In this document: in pieces, positions 49,286 through 60,805 of the stretch | Numbering within the stretch: position 1 is the first letter of the stretch | Layout: each line of letters starts with the position of its first letter | Source of the DNA: Atherinomorus stipes | Lineage: Eukaryota > Chordata > Actinopteri > Atheriniformes > Atherinidae | Length of the DNA: 64,000 nucleotides | NCBI GenBank assembly: GCA_023101725.1 | Contig: JALJCO010013366.1 | Location: forward strand, 62,001 to 126,000 | Direction of reading: 5' to 3' | Made by a program: the position numbers and the translations under genes | Notes under the pieces: model-generated | What the model saw: the letters and a program-made list of their open reading frames with translations, nothing else | What the model was told of the DNA's origin: nothing | Database searches by the model: none

Positions 49286-49289
<4 letters not shown>

Positions 49290-49372
<83 letters not shown>
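49290..49372. repeat. (TA)n microsatellite abutting the Tc1 end
   Basis: About 80 bp of alternating TA starting at the last base of the Tc1 right arm, i.e. at the TA target site. Slightly impure at the right end (TTATAT). Confidence 0.95.
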
Positions 49373-49374
<2 letters not shown>

Positions 49375-50426
49375 ATTATATTGTATTACATTAACAAAAT
49401 GAAAATGTGATCTATAAATAGGCTGAGCTTGGTAGTGGAACAACTGCAGTGTAATCAGTGGATTTCTGGTCTCTTCCTCACAACACCCGTGAGGCCTGCC
49501 AAAACCAGATAAAGGTTTGGTTGCCTCTTTAAACAACACAATGCACCTTTTTCTTTTGTTCAGCAAATGCTGCAAAGGCTATAATCATGCTTAAAAAGTA
49601 AATGGCTGTTTGAACAATGAATGGTTATATTGCAGTTTTTGTGAGTGTAATGCATACAGTTTCACAAGACTGCCTTTGGGACTGGGGATTCCCCTCCGAT
49701 GTGAGCACAATTTCATTTTCTTTCACTGTTTTAGGGGAAAAGTAAGTTTAAAAAAATTACAAGAAATTCCACTCTTTTATTATTCCTATGGAACAAATAA
49801 TTGTTGGCTAGGGTTTCTGATAGTTTATAGTCTTGTTTCTCTTACTTAATTTAAATTGTGTAAGTATTACTTTCAAATATCTTGATTAAGCACATATACA
49901 AGGACTGTGATCAAATAGTAGGAAGAACCTCTAAATCCTGTGTTTCTTCGTGGGTGTGATCAGGTCAGCTGACAATGATTTAAGAAGCTAAGACAGTATT
50001 CTTAAACAAATACTCACGTAATCAGATTGTATACACAGTAGAATAACCTGTTTAGGAATAATTTCAAGTACTCAGCAAAGGTTGAAGCAGTTTGGATTAC
50101 TGTGATGCTATCAGGAAGACATCTGATCTGTCCGACTGTATATTAACTCTGTTGCATCATAAATGATTATCCTGTGTGACAATAAGGAGCCCAGTATCAG
50201 ATGGCATGACCTCCATGGATCCCTAATCTCAGCTGCATGGAGTCAGTCTGGCACTGCATGAAAAGGCAAAAGACAGTGAGGCTTCTTAAATCTATGGCAT
50301 GCTCTTTAAGATAGTTTGCCTGCTGGATACATGCATTACAAGAAATAGGGGCACAAAATGTTTTCATTTAGGTTTCAAACTTATTTTAAAGTTTATTATG
50401 TAAAAAATAAAATCGTGAGAATAGGG

Positions 50427-50428
<2 letters not shown>
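49373..50428. other. Intergenic, no gene seen
   Basis: AT-rich sequence between two (TA)n tracts. A 79-codon plus frame at 49610-49849 is not recognisable. Confidence 0.5.

Positions 50429-50496
<68 letters not shown>
50429..50496. repeat. (TA)n microsatellite
   Basis: About 68 bp of perfect alternating AT. Confidence 0.95.
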
Positions 50497-50498
<2 letters not shown>

Positions 50499-50744
50499 AC
50501 TGTGTACAACACTATGGATGACATGATGCACCATCCCTAATGTTGCAGCTATAAAAGATGGAGCAGCTACCTGGCATACTGTTGAAATGTTCTAGTGTAG
50601 ATTATATTTTGTTCATCCAAATCAGCAAAGCAATACCTGATCTCATGCATCAAACAATAATGCGAGGCAATAAATTCAGTCATACAGTCATGGTTTTGAA
50701 TGTGTGGCGTTCATGCAGTACGTAATTACGTGTGTTGCCGTTTG

Positions 50745-50985
50745 TTGTCCTGCAGAAGTGGTACAGCCCACGCGGCTCGGTCGCTATGGAGAGCGGCTCC
50801 ATGGGAGCGCGAGCCAGCCAGAGAAAGCAGGGACGAGCTAGGAGGACGGAGCCGAGAGCGCCGAGGCGCACAAACACACAGGAGTCATGGAGAAAAGATC
50901 AACTCGCAGGAGGACTTTACCCAATGGCGGGATACGACTTTTAACCTCTCTGCTCATTCTTTACGGATTTACCGGTGAGTTAGCG
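50745..50985. promoter_or_regulatory. CpG-rich promoter/5' UTR region
   Basis: A GC-rich island with many CpG dinucleotides, which otherwise are scarce in this AT-rich window. It surrounds the signal-peptide exon at 50887. An upstream ATG at 50786 opens a 50-codon frame that overlaps the main start in another frame and ends at 50944. Confidence 0.6.
50887..50974 (+). CDS. First coding exon of an unidentified secreted or membrane protein
   Basis: The ATG opens 29 codons: a basic stretch (EKRSTRRRTLPNGG) followed by a hydrophobic core (IRLLTSLLILYGFT) typical of a signal peptide or signal anchor. It stops at a strong donor, ACCG followed by GTGAGT, leaving phase 1. A phase-1 intron straight after the signal peptide is common in immunoglobulin-superfamily and other modular extracellular proteins, which is only a hint. 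No second exon was recognised in the remaining 13 kb, so intron 1 is long and the gene continues beyond the window. I cannot name it from 29 residues. Confidence 0.6.
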
Positions 50986-53900
50986 TTTTTTTCTCCTGAA
51001 GCTCATTCTACTTTTAGGATAACGGAGAAGTTGGAGTCGCGCTGCTCCCTGAGGTCCTCCGCTTTTAGTCATCGATACGGCGGGGCACACCAGGACTAGA
51101 TTATCCTTTATGTACTAATGTAACCCGTTCAAACAAGATTAGTTGTATTTAAGCCAAATGTAAGGAAGCTGTTTCTTTTCTGTCGACACTTAACATATCA
51201 GCTGTAGGGTTACAGAGGGAGGGAAGGCGTAGCTGCCGTTAGTTTACCGTTAGCTAGAGCTGGTTTGCCTTTTCCATTTGAATGCAACTCCGTTAACAAA
51301 AGTTATTGTTGACTCACTCCGCATGGAGAGACTGCTCACCACATTTAAGCTAACTGAAGTAAACTGTTGACCAGTTTTATCTAGGAGACAGCTTTAGGTG
51401 TTACACTGCTTTACTTGTGATTATGCGCAGTTTTCAGTAAGCTGTACCCTCAGTATAACACAAAATGCCGTAACTAGCATCATTGAGGGAATCTGAGGGA
51501 CATACCGGCTGGGTTTCCCATTCAGATGGCTACAATCCCACTGGGAAGCTCCACTCATTCTCGGTGCAAGAAGATGAAAACCAAATGGACTAGTAATCTG
51601 GGTGACAGTTAAAGAGGAGCCCCTTACTGAAAAGTTTGCCAAGTAGTTGGTTGCATATGGGGGATAAACGTTATGTGATACAGGGGAGGAGAGGCAGCGC
51701 AGACTCCCTCGCTTTGGGCGTGAGGGGTGATAGGGGAAATGAAGACATATTTCAAAGCAGGCACTGCAGTCACAGAGTCTCTGGAAGTATTGACCTGCAG
51801 TTGGGCTGCATGCCAGCCAGAGCACCTTCCTGTCCTGGGTAAAGCAGCTGGAGAGCTTTGCTGTATCCAAGCCTTGAGCTGGGATTACAGTACATGACAG
51901 GCCCACAAGAGGGGACAAACACAGACGGCTGCTAAAGTAAATAGGACTCAGGAAGGCACCATTAGTTTTTTCCATCAATTCAAGGGCAGTTAAAGTTTTT
52001 TCAGGCATGCACATCTGTTAGTATGTTCCTAAGAAAAGCGAGGAGGGAAAAAAGTGAGTTGTGATATGTGACATTATCCTTTAATAACAATCATGCTGGC
52101 CTATTAAAAGTTGCCATATCCCAATGGATTTTTGGATAGTGCTGAAGAAAAGATTTACTTTTATTACTGATTACTTTCTCACCAGATTACTTATAGCAAA
52201 GGTGAAGAAATGACCTTTCGCTTTCCCATAGCTCACTTTTGTGTCCTGTCAAAAATCAAAGATATTCAGTCAGAAATTACAGGAGAGTAATGAGAAAATA
52301 TTTTAATCCGAGAAACAAAACCCATAGAAATCTTCTGGCAATGGTTTAGTCCTCTCATATAATGACTTGTGTGTTTTGTCTGCTGCTGCATCAGCTTCAT
52401 TTCTCCAGCTTACACTCACGCACACTTGCAACACATGTTTTTGCAGAGTCTGCTTCATACCATACTTTTTCCATCTGTACCCACAAAACACTGGTTCATA
52501 AATCAATGCAGGGAACTGATAAACAAAACACTTTTGCAATCTGAGATGATTAGCTTCCAAACTCACTGTTTGGAACCATATGTATGCAGATTTGCAGTCC
52601 AATTAGTCACCTAGGCAGCCAAATTCATTTATTATCAAAACAGAGAGCAGACGAGCCAGTGACAGGAGACATAGCCTCTCTGGAAAGGAAACGTTCACAG
52701 ATTATTGACTCTATGGTTGGAACTTATGTGGCGCTTAGGGATACGGAGCATCCTCCGACAAACATTTTTGATGTCAGGTTTCTTAACTGTGTCATATTCA
52801 GATTCACTTACAGCACCAACAGGGTTGTGAGGGAGGGGATTTGTTCAAGGCGTGGCTACGGACTGTGAGGTCTGTAATTGAAAACCATAGTTTTGTGGTT
52901 TCTTCTCTAGGGGCCGCATGATTCACAATCTAAATAAATAATGTAGTAATGGAGCCACCTAAATTACAGACCCAAAACAGAAATAGATTTGAAAAAGCAG
53001 TGCACTGACTGAGCAGATTTGATCCTTGTAGAGGTTAATAGCTTTGTCACCACATGGATCAGGTCAAGACCTTTTGTGTGCGTGTGTTTCTTGTGTGTGT
53101 GTGTGTGTGTGTGTTGGGAGGGAGGGGGGATAACTTAATATAGATACTTAGTCACATGCCAACCCTTCTGGCTTTTTGGACTATTATAATGTAAATGAAG
53201 ATCATCCTTTTGTCACAATAATTTTATACCATTCGCTTGAATCTGCTTGAACTTTACACATGATTAAAATAAAACGCTTAAAGTTTCAGTTAAAAACATT
53301 CAGATAAAAAAGTTAAGATAAAAGTGGAAGGAAGCCTAAGTTTATTCATGACTGATGTTAATCCTCACAAAAAAATTCTTTTAAAGTAAGTTTGAGCATG
53401 TGGACGTACATCTGTTAAACACGGCTGTCATGTCCAACTTATCCTACTAGTTTGATCTTAAATCTCAGTTGTTAAGGAGCTGATTGAATATTCCTAATCA
53501 CATTAAAGGCAGGGAGTGTTTTCTTTTTGAAGGAAAGCCATCAGCAGATGAGTGTGGGGCTTTGTAGTGTGGCATGGGGTTCAGGCACCAGGCTGTGGTC
53601 ACAGCTTCTGTTGACTCCACCCTTTGCTTCCTTTTCCACGACAGATGTGACCGACTGTCTGAGGTTGTGAATAGCAGGCAACTCCCCAGTGGTCCATTAG
53701 TGAATTCAGCTGTAAACCCCCACTAGTTCATCACTAGACTTGTCTGGAACTTAGCTAAAGATAATGAGTATAAAACATTATGGTAGGGGCCCTAAACATT
53801 GTGCTAATTCCTATTTATAAATATAATCTGAAAGGATACTTCAATAATGTTTCTTTTTAAATAAACCCAGCGGATCTAACGTAAAGTAGAGTTCTATCAC

Positions 53901-56900
53901 AGCACCACCTAACAGCCTGGCGTGCATATCCAATCAAATTCCACACACTCTTGTGTCCTCGTATGCACGCAGATTTCTTCATGACTACGTTCGTGTAAAC
54001 ATGGATAAAAAGACTAACACGAGATGCCACTTTTGCCGTCTTCTCTTCTGATCGTCACCGTGTGAACGTAGCCACAGCCTCAGGACATTTCAGTTTGAAA
54101 TACTTACTTTCATGAAGTTAAGTGACCCCCCCCCCCCCCCCCCCCCAAAATGTTTTGTTTTCTACTGATAACATTAAAGACAAAACAGTTTTCTAAGCCT
54201 CATTATTGTTTACAATAACTTCAACAACCATCAATGTCTATATAAAATGATTAAAAGAAAATCCTTAAACTGGATTAAAATGAGCTGCTGATGGCCATGC
54301 TGGAAACATTGTGGTGCACCTAAACTTTTTGCTGGTGCACCCAAATGAGAAAGTTAGGCACACCGGTGCAATCAGTGCTGAAAGTTAGTCTGGAGCCCTG
54401 ATCTAGATATTCTTTGTTTAACTATATCACCATAACAGGGAGCTTGTTGCGTGTAAGTGACACGCCGTGTCTGAATGCTCAGCAAAATGCAGGAATCTTT
54501 GATTACAAAAAGAAACCAAACAGAGTGTGGAATTTACCGGTAATCAATTCATTCACAAGCCACAGCTGAGACTCCCTCTAGAGCAAAGTGATTTTCTTCT
54601 TAGCTTGAGATGAAGTTGCCGCCTGGTTGCATATTTAGGAGCCCTCATAGCCCTTCCTGCCAGGGTCAACCTGTGCCTGTGACCACACAGTAAGAGGGAT
54701 TGGGCAGTTGAGACCAACCTCTCTCTCCATGTCCCCGTTTCACAATTGGTGGTTACTCAGTTTGTGGGTCTTAGCCATCTCCTTTTGTCTGAAGAAACAC
54801 TGAGAAAGAGCTACAGTTTTGCCATGAGGCTCCACCTTTCAATGTAATGCACATTATTTATTTGTTTGTTTTTTAACTGTTGACAGAGTTGCAGAATGGG
54901 CAGACTTTCCAAATAATCCTTCAAATTAACCTGTGAAAATAATTTTGTCTTTTCATTTTTGCAGAAAAAGAAAATAATGGCATGTTGGCCTGAATTTGAA
55001 TAATAATTTAACAATTCCACTCTTTTTTTTTTAATAGAACATAAAAAAATGTTTCTAATCTTTGCAAGCATGTTTGAAAATGAAACGTCAATGATTTGAA
55101 AACAAGGAAGTATAGCTGAACCCCAGTCTTGCAGACATCTTAAGGATTTTATTATATTGTCTTCTCAGATATGTAAAAAAAAAAAAAGTCAGAAATAGTC
55201 AAGTGCATTATCTTTAAAACACCATCAAAGGTTGTGTTGGAGTCATCATGGCTGAACAATGTGTTATCTTGCAGCTTGCTCACTCAAATGTTGAGCAGCT
55301 TTAAGCCTGTCTGAGGGACAGGCTGTGGTCCGCAGGCTACAGCTTTTAGGAATCAAATTAGCTTTTAAATGAGACTTAATGGTTGTTTTCTGACTTTTAA
55401 AGATTGATATCTTCAGCGAAAATGATTTTAATAAGTGGCACAGACATGTTACGGAAGATAAACAGGATTTTCATGGGAATTGATAATAATGTTACAAATA
55501 TAGAAAGGTGCCAGTCCTAACCTTTAACCTCACCATCTGGTTCCATGAGCTAATCGCAGCACTTCTGATGGTATTCAGTGTTTTGTGTCTACATCTCTTG
55601 AAGATTGATGCTGGGAGGTAGCTGTCATTAAAACCACAGCAAGTAAGCAGTAAGCAGTTTAAAATAGGGAAGAAAAAGAAAAATACTTAGGATTGCTTTT
55701 TTATGTGCTTTATGCCAGTGCGTCTTGTCTACTGAATAAATCTTGAATAGACAGGAGCTCACTGTTTCAGTCATTGAGTCATAGGAAACTGCTCTATATA
55801 AATGGCTTCCAGATATTTCCATGGTTAATTACCTGTAGTGAATGAACAGAGGGAAACTTTCTAAACTTGTTTTTCCTGCTGTTTTCAGGAATCAGGGTTT
55901 TTCCCCTCAAAGAATAGATCAGACTTTGTGATTAAGGTTAGGGTCACTTGGACACTCTGCTTTTACAGTCTATAGTGAAGAGGTATATGCAGGATGTGCA
56001 CAGTCAGCAACCGAATCCCCCAGGAGAGGAGCACAAAGGTTATGGGAAACAGGTGTGGCCAAGTTTCACCACTCACTCTTATTTGTTTCAGTCTTTTCAG
56101 CTGTGGGATGGGCACACAGTCAGTTGTGTGCACTGACCCACCCCCTACCACCCAAGTGGGAGATTATTAACACCCACCAGTCAAATACTAGGCTGTGTTA
56201 TCTGTAGGATTGTCTCATCTGGAAGTACACAAAGAACAGTGACATGCATTATGCTGTAGGAAAGAGAAACAAACTGCTGCTTACATCCCTCGTGCATTCT
56301 ATGTCCAGCGTGGATGTTACATCAGTGCTACATGCACATCCTTCTTCTCATCCCATTAATACAGTATTATTCAGGAGTCAAACCTGTGATAGGCACAGAA
56401 AAGGAAGATATTTAATAAAATATGTGGACAAACTCAGATGAATCACACAGGTTTTTGTTTTTTTTCTTCGTTTTATTTATCCGCTTTGGTGGATCTTAGC
56501 CTCATTATGTGTACATGGATAATGTTTGTTTTTTTGTTCTTTCCTATTTCGTAAATAAATACAGACGTTCTCAATCATAGTTTAACTTGGCAATGGAAAA
56601 GCAGAAAGCATCACGTGGATCTCAGGATCCAAACCATAAGTGAGCAGGAAATGTTCACTGTATGCATTATTTAGATAATTGATTTGCTGATAAATGACAC
56701 TGCAAAACTATTTCTTGCTTTACTGATGGCAGGGCTTTAACATTTATGACTGGGAAACACAATGTCGGATTTCAAATAGACTTTGCACTCTTTTTGTAAC
56801 ATCAGGAATTGAAATCCAGGGAAAGGACCCGACTTATAATTTAGAACTGACTCACTTGGCTTGTCATTGCTGTACAGTTCTAGTCTAGGATGCAGATGCG

Positions 56901-59287
56901 CTGCAGTAAAATTATATTCATATTTTGCTGCTTGCGTTTTAGTTTCTTTTTCATTTAGTCAAATTATAAACCTGCTCTCGGCTCCTTTTTTGATCAAGGC
57001 TGTATTAAAGATGACCATGAAGACTGCAGGTTTTGGTACAGATTAGTGTTGATAGGATTGCTTGTTTGTATGCAGTCTTGTCAACAATTCAGCTGCTCTG
57101 TCACAGAGAGAGAGCGTTATAGATAACTGCTCACTTCTAACAAACATGATAGTTCAGCCTGGTTACTATTTTTGCCTCTGCTTGAATTACAACAAAACAA
57201 CTGTCCTGTTTCACTTGGGGTTCTACTTCAGTATTAGATATTGCTCAGATTTCTTTATATTTCAAAGAAGAGGGGATTGTAGTTTATACGCATATTTACC
57301 CCACAGCTTAGACCTGTTGCAATACTTGCACTGTCTTTATACGTTTAAAATATTTGTCTTTTTACAGCTAAGTGAGCTTTATGTTTTGGGGACAGTGATT
57401 GAGACTAGATGCAACCTGAGTTGCAATTTCTTGTCTAATTTTTTTTTTTTTAATTTTGTAAACTGATCCTCTGAGAATAAAAGTGGGAGGAAATTGTATA
57501 GTCATTCAGCTGAATAGAAGTGTTGACCGCTTTGACTGAAGTATGCCAGTTGTATAAGATGTCAGCATCACTATAAGCAGAGCAGCTGGTAAAATCTTTT
57601 GAATTGGTATGATGTTTGTGTCTTTTCGGTAAGTTTGTTGGATGTTTTCCTGTCAGCTGGAACTTTATGAAGAAAAGTCTTGAGTGACCCAGGCACTGAG
57701 GTCACTTTGCTCTCTGTCCATGCTGGGTGGTACATGGAAATTCAGCTTTTCGTGAAAGTACTGTATGTGCCTGGATGACTGGGTGTGCTGGGAAAATGGA
57801 CTTTCTGGCCATCGTAATCTTAGGGAGACCACAGTGACCAAACTGCTTACTGTTTTTATTGACCACTGGATAAGGAGTGCTTTACTTGCTCCCACTGTTA
57901 TGAAGTGGTGATTGTTGGCATGCAGGACAGCAGTACTGTTTAATTGCAAGTCCAATGCAGCTTCTGTTGTTATTATTATTTATAAGACAAGGGAAAATAT
58001 ATAGGAAAATACTGTATGTATAGCTACAAATCCTTTCCTACATATCTACACATCTGTCCTTTTCATCTGCTAGTACTGTATTAAACTCTTGGAGGTTTTG
58101 GGTTGGGGAAGTGGGGATCTTCCAAGGGTACCTAATGGAACCACTGTTCATTCATGATGGTCACAAAACATTTAGCTGAATGATGCATTCATCAATTTGT
58201 GACAAATTGATGGCGTTATAATTTTTTGTAGCATTACAACCATTCAAACTAAAAACTCACTGTTTCTGGTTGCAAGTCAGTCTGTCACTGCATCTCTAGA
58301 TAATTGAAAAGAACACAGTTAAGCCATTAAGCTAATGGTAATTATTGTTAATGTGCAGCCAATAATGGTATATTTATATTTCTTCTCTAATAAGTTTTTG
58401 TGTTGTATAGTTTATTTTTGTACTAGGAAAAGAAGCATGCCTTTTCAAAAAGGCTGTTTTGTGTGTAGGATCAGACAGCTCTAAAAAGCTAGGTCCACCA
58501 AAGTCAGAGGACCAGAACTTTTACTTATTTGTATGAGATTTATATTTATTGAATGTGTATTAATAGGCATAAATGGAAATATGAACATGACCAACATCTG
58601 TATTAGCTGAATGGTGCACTTGTGTACTAATCACTGCCCATGTGCATCTCTTATCTTTGTTAAAGTAAAACAAATTTCCTGACATCATGTTGATCTCATG
58701 AATAAAAGCATACTAGGGTTTGGATTGTTGGCAGAAAGGGGCGTAGCAAGAAATCTAAAATTGGACAATCGTGAGAATCATTTCAAAGGAAAACACTTAA
58801 ATTCCCTCTAGAGTCTCCATAAAATGTGGGAAACTATGTTTGTATTATATTAGATCTGCCCTAATGAAAGTACAGTAGCCCATTTAGACCCAGGCGAGGA
58901 CAGTGGCCTCTGTGTTCAGTCCAAAGCCTATTCTTTTTTGTAAAGCCCCAAACGCCTAACAAGGACCAGATCTATTGCTGTTCCACTGGAGGATGTAGAT
59001 GCTAGGTTATATTCATTTGTTTATTTGGTTGTGATGGGGCCGCTCTGCAACTTTAATGGGACAAAGACATGTAAATATGGTAAAAACATCTTTGAAACTA
59101 AGTAGAGGCTGTTGAGATAGGAGCTTATGGGTATGATGGCTATAGAGCAAGCTGAATCAAACACCTTGATTAGATGTAAGACCAACATGACATTATGTGT
59201 GACCCATTACATTTGCAGTGATCACTAGTCTGACTGTTCAGCTTGTGTAGATTTTTGCAAATACTGTAAATAAATGTCAAGGACTAG
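50975..59287. other. Probable long first intron; no exon recognised
   Basis: If the 50.89-kb exon is real, this is its intron 1. It contains a (GT)n tract at about 53093-53114 and a C-run of about 20 at 54127-54146. Open frames such as 51421-52014 minus and 57062-57466 plus have no recognisable domain, splice context or codon pattern. Confidence 0.45.
53093..53114. repeat. (GT)n microsatellite
   Basis: About 11 GT units followed by a G-rich stretch. Confidence 0.9.
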
Positions 59288-60188
59288 TTAAAAGGATAGC
59301 ACACCCAAAGAATGATGTGCTTTTATTTTCTACTCACCCTCATGCTGAGCAAGACTCTGGAGCACTTTTTTAATATCTCAAATGCAGCCGGAGATCGGAC
59401 AGGTTAAATTTCATTTTCCCCCAACTTTCATATAATGGAGTTCACTGGGAACTGAGCCAAAAAGGTCCGTAAAAGTCCACAAAAACTTGGCAATATTCCT
59501 CCATACTGCTCGTCCAATGTAATCCAAGTGTCCTGAGTAGGTAGCGTCCATAATTTACTTGAAACAACATAATTTAGTATATTTTTATAGCCTAAACAGT
59601 TACATTGCAGTTTCTATTTGCGCTTCGTGCACGGTCACGACACTATGGAAGCCACGGTGTTCAGCGCCTACCCGCCGATAATGCAAGCGTAGAAGTAGAA
59701 ATTCGCTGTTTACATTGTGCCAAGAGCGAATGAGCTGCGGACAAACCGCGACAAACACATGAGGGGTTGGCCATTGATTTAAAGCAAAGAAAGAAAGCAA
59801 AAGAGAACGCGTGTTCTCCTCTGCTGCGGCTTCCGTAGTGTCGTGAACTCACGAGGGTGCGCTTCACAGAAGGTAGATGTAGTACTTTTTAAGCTATAAA
59901 AATATACTAAATGATGCTGATTCGAGTAAATTATGGATGCTACCCACTCAGGACTCTTGGATTACATTGGACGAGCAGTACGGAGGAATGTTGCCAAGTT
60001 TTGTGGACTTTTATGGACTTTTTTGACTCAGTCCATATACTCCATTATATGAAAGTTGGGGGAAAATGAAAACCTGCCCGATATCCGGCTGCATTTAAGA
60101 TATCAAAAAAGTGCTCCACAGTCTTGCTCAGCATGAGGGTGAGTAGAAAATAAACGCACATCATTCTGTGGGTGTACTGTTCCTTTAA
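59288..60188. mobile_element. 0.9-kb near-palindromic fold-back element
   Basis: The left arm 59288-59665 is repeated inverted at about 59815-60188. Paired blocks include AATGATGTGC / GCACATCATT, TTCTACTCACCCTCATGCTG / CAGCATGAGGGTGAGTAGAA, CCCCAACTTTCATATAATGG / CCATTATATGAAAGTTGGGG and CGTCCAATGTAATCCAAG / CTTGGATTACATTGGACG. The ends are TTAAAAGGATAGCACACCC and, inverted, TTAAAGGAACAGTACACCC. Only about 150 bp in the middle is unpaired. No transposase is encoded. Confidence 0.88.
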
Positions 60189-60516
60189 GCAGATAATTAG
60201 GTTCCCATATAACACCATATGCTGTAGGCCTGGGCAAAAAAATCGACTGAATGAATTAATTGGCATTTATTGTTGTGGGCGATCGTATATCGAATTAATA
60301 AAAAAAATTAAGATTTTATTTTCAGGCGAACGCTAATATAGTGTAGCTGTAGGCACATCAGAAGCTTCACATCAGCTGTGTAATGTCTGAATGTATGAAT
60401 TCTTGGACAGCTGTGAGAGACAGCTCTACAAACAAGTTGAATTACAATAAGTGACCAAACAGCCCTAACTCATCAACTTTTAACTTCTCGATGTTTCAGT
60501 GAAGCTTCTTTCTGGC

Positions 60517-60584
60517 AGGGCTACTCAAGTCGGTCCTACGGGGGCCGCAATCCAGCTGGTTTTCCATGTCTCTGTGCTCCAACT
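60517..60584. repeat. hAT-like MITE end fragment
   Basis: CAGGGCTACTCAAGTCGGTC then GGGGCCGCAATCCAGC and GGTTTTCCATGTCTCTGTGC. This is a familiar fish repeat terminus beginning CAGGG. An inverted relative lies at 61898-61957 (AGCAGGGAACACAGAAAATC, GGATTGCAGCCCTTG). Confidence 0.55.
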
Positions 60585-60805
60585 AGGTATGAAAATTTCA
60601 TATCATGGTTATTGTGACAAAAATGATCACAGTTATCATTATTATCACGGTATTATTGAAATCACCATCCAGTATCAAGGAAAACATCCAAAATGGGTGT
60701 TTAAGTCTACTTTGTCCTTTTTAAAGGGGGAAAAAATTCTCCAGAGTACAGTCGACGTGGTTGCCTTTGTTGCCTTCTGCCATGTTTTCATAAATTAAAC
60801 ATGTT
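60583..60805. repeat. Dispersed repeat, copy 2 (see 5.07 kb)
   Basis: Shares TATGAAAATTTCATA, GGTTATTGTGAC, CCAAAATGGGT and GCCATGTTTTCATAAATTAA with the repeat in p4ha3 intron 11. It begins directly after the CAGGG-type fragment, suggesting insertion of one into the other or deletion at the junction. Confidence 0.6.

Larger units (their letters stand above)
47135..49289 (+). mobile_element. Composite Tc1-like transposon with internal insertions
   Basis: Long inverted terminal arms. The left is CAGTTGTATGAAAAAGTGTT then TGCCCCCTTCCTGATTTCTTA. The right (about 49080-49289) reads as the inverse (TAAGAAATCAGGAAGGGGGC..CACTTTTTCACAAAACT). Both arms repeat the inner motif GTGAAAAAGTGATTGCCCCC, the inverted-direct-repeat layout of fish Tc1 families. 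Transposase remnants run from about 48003 to 48530 (CSMTPP-like start, VWGCFSASGPGRLAVVNGT, HTLVLQQDNDPKHASKSTSEW) with a frameshift and deletions. The 3' end resumes at about 48975 (CAGCGCTGTAGAAGACTCAT to ACCAGTTATTAGG). About 450 bp of the C-terminal coding part is replaced by foreign sequence, and 47.40-47.99 kb also looks foreign. Not autonomous. Confidence 0.8.

Noticed and set aside
51421..52014. 197-codon minus-strand frame
   Set aside because: No recognisable domain, no conserved motif, and located in a probable intron; composition fits chance.
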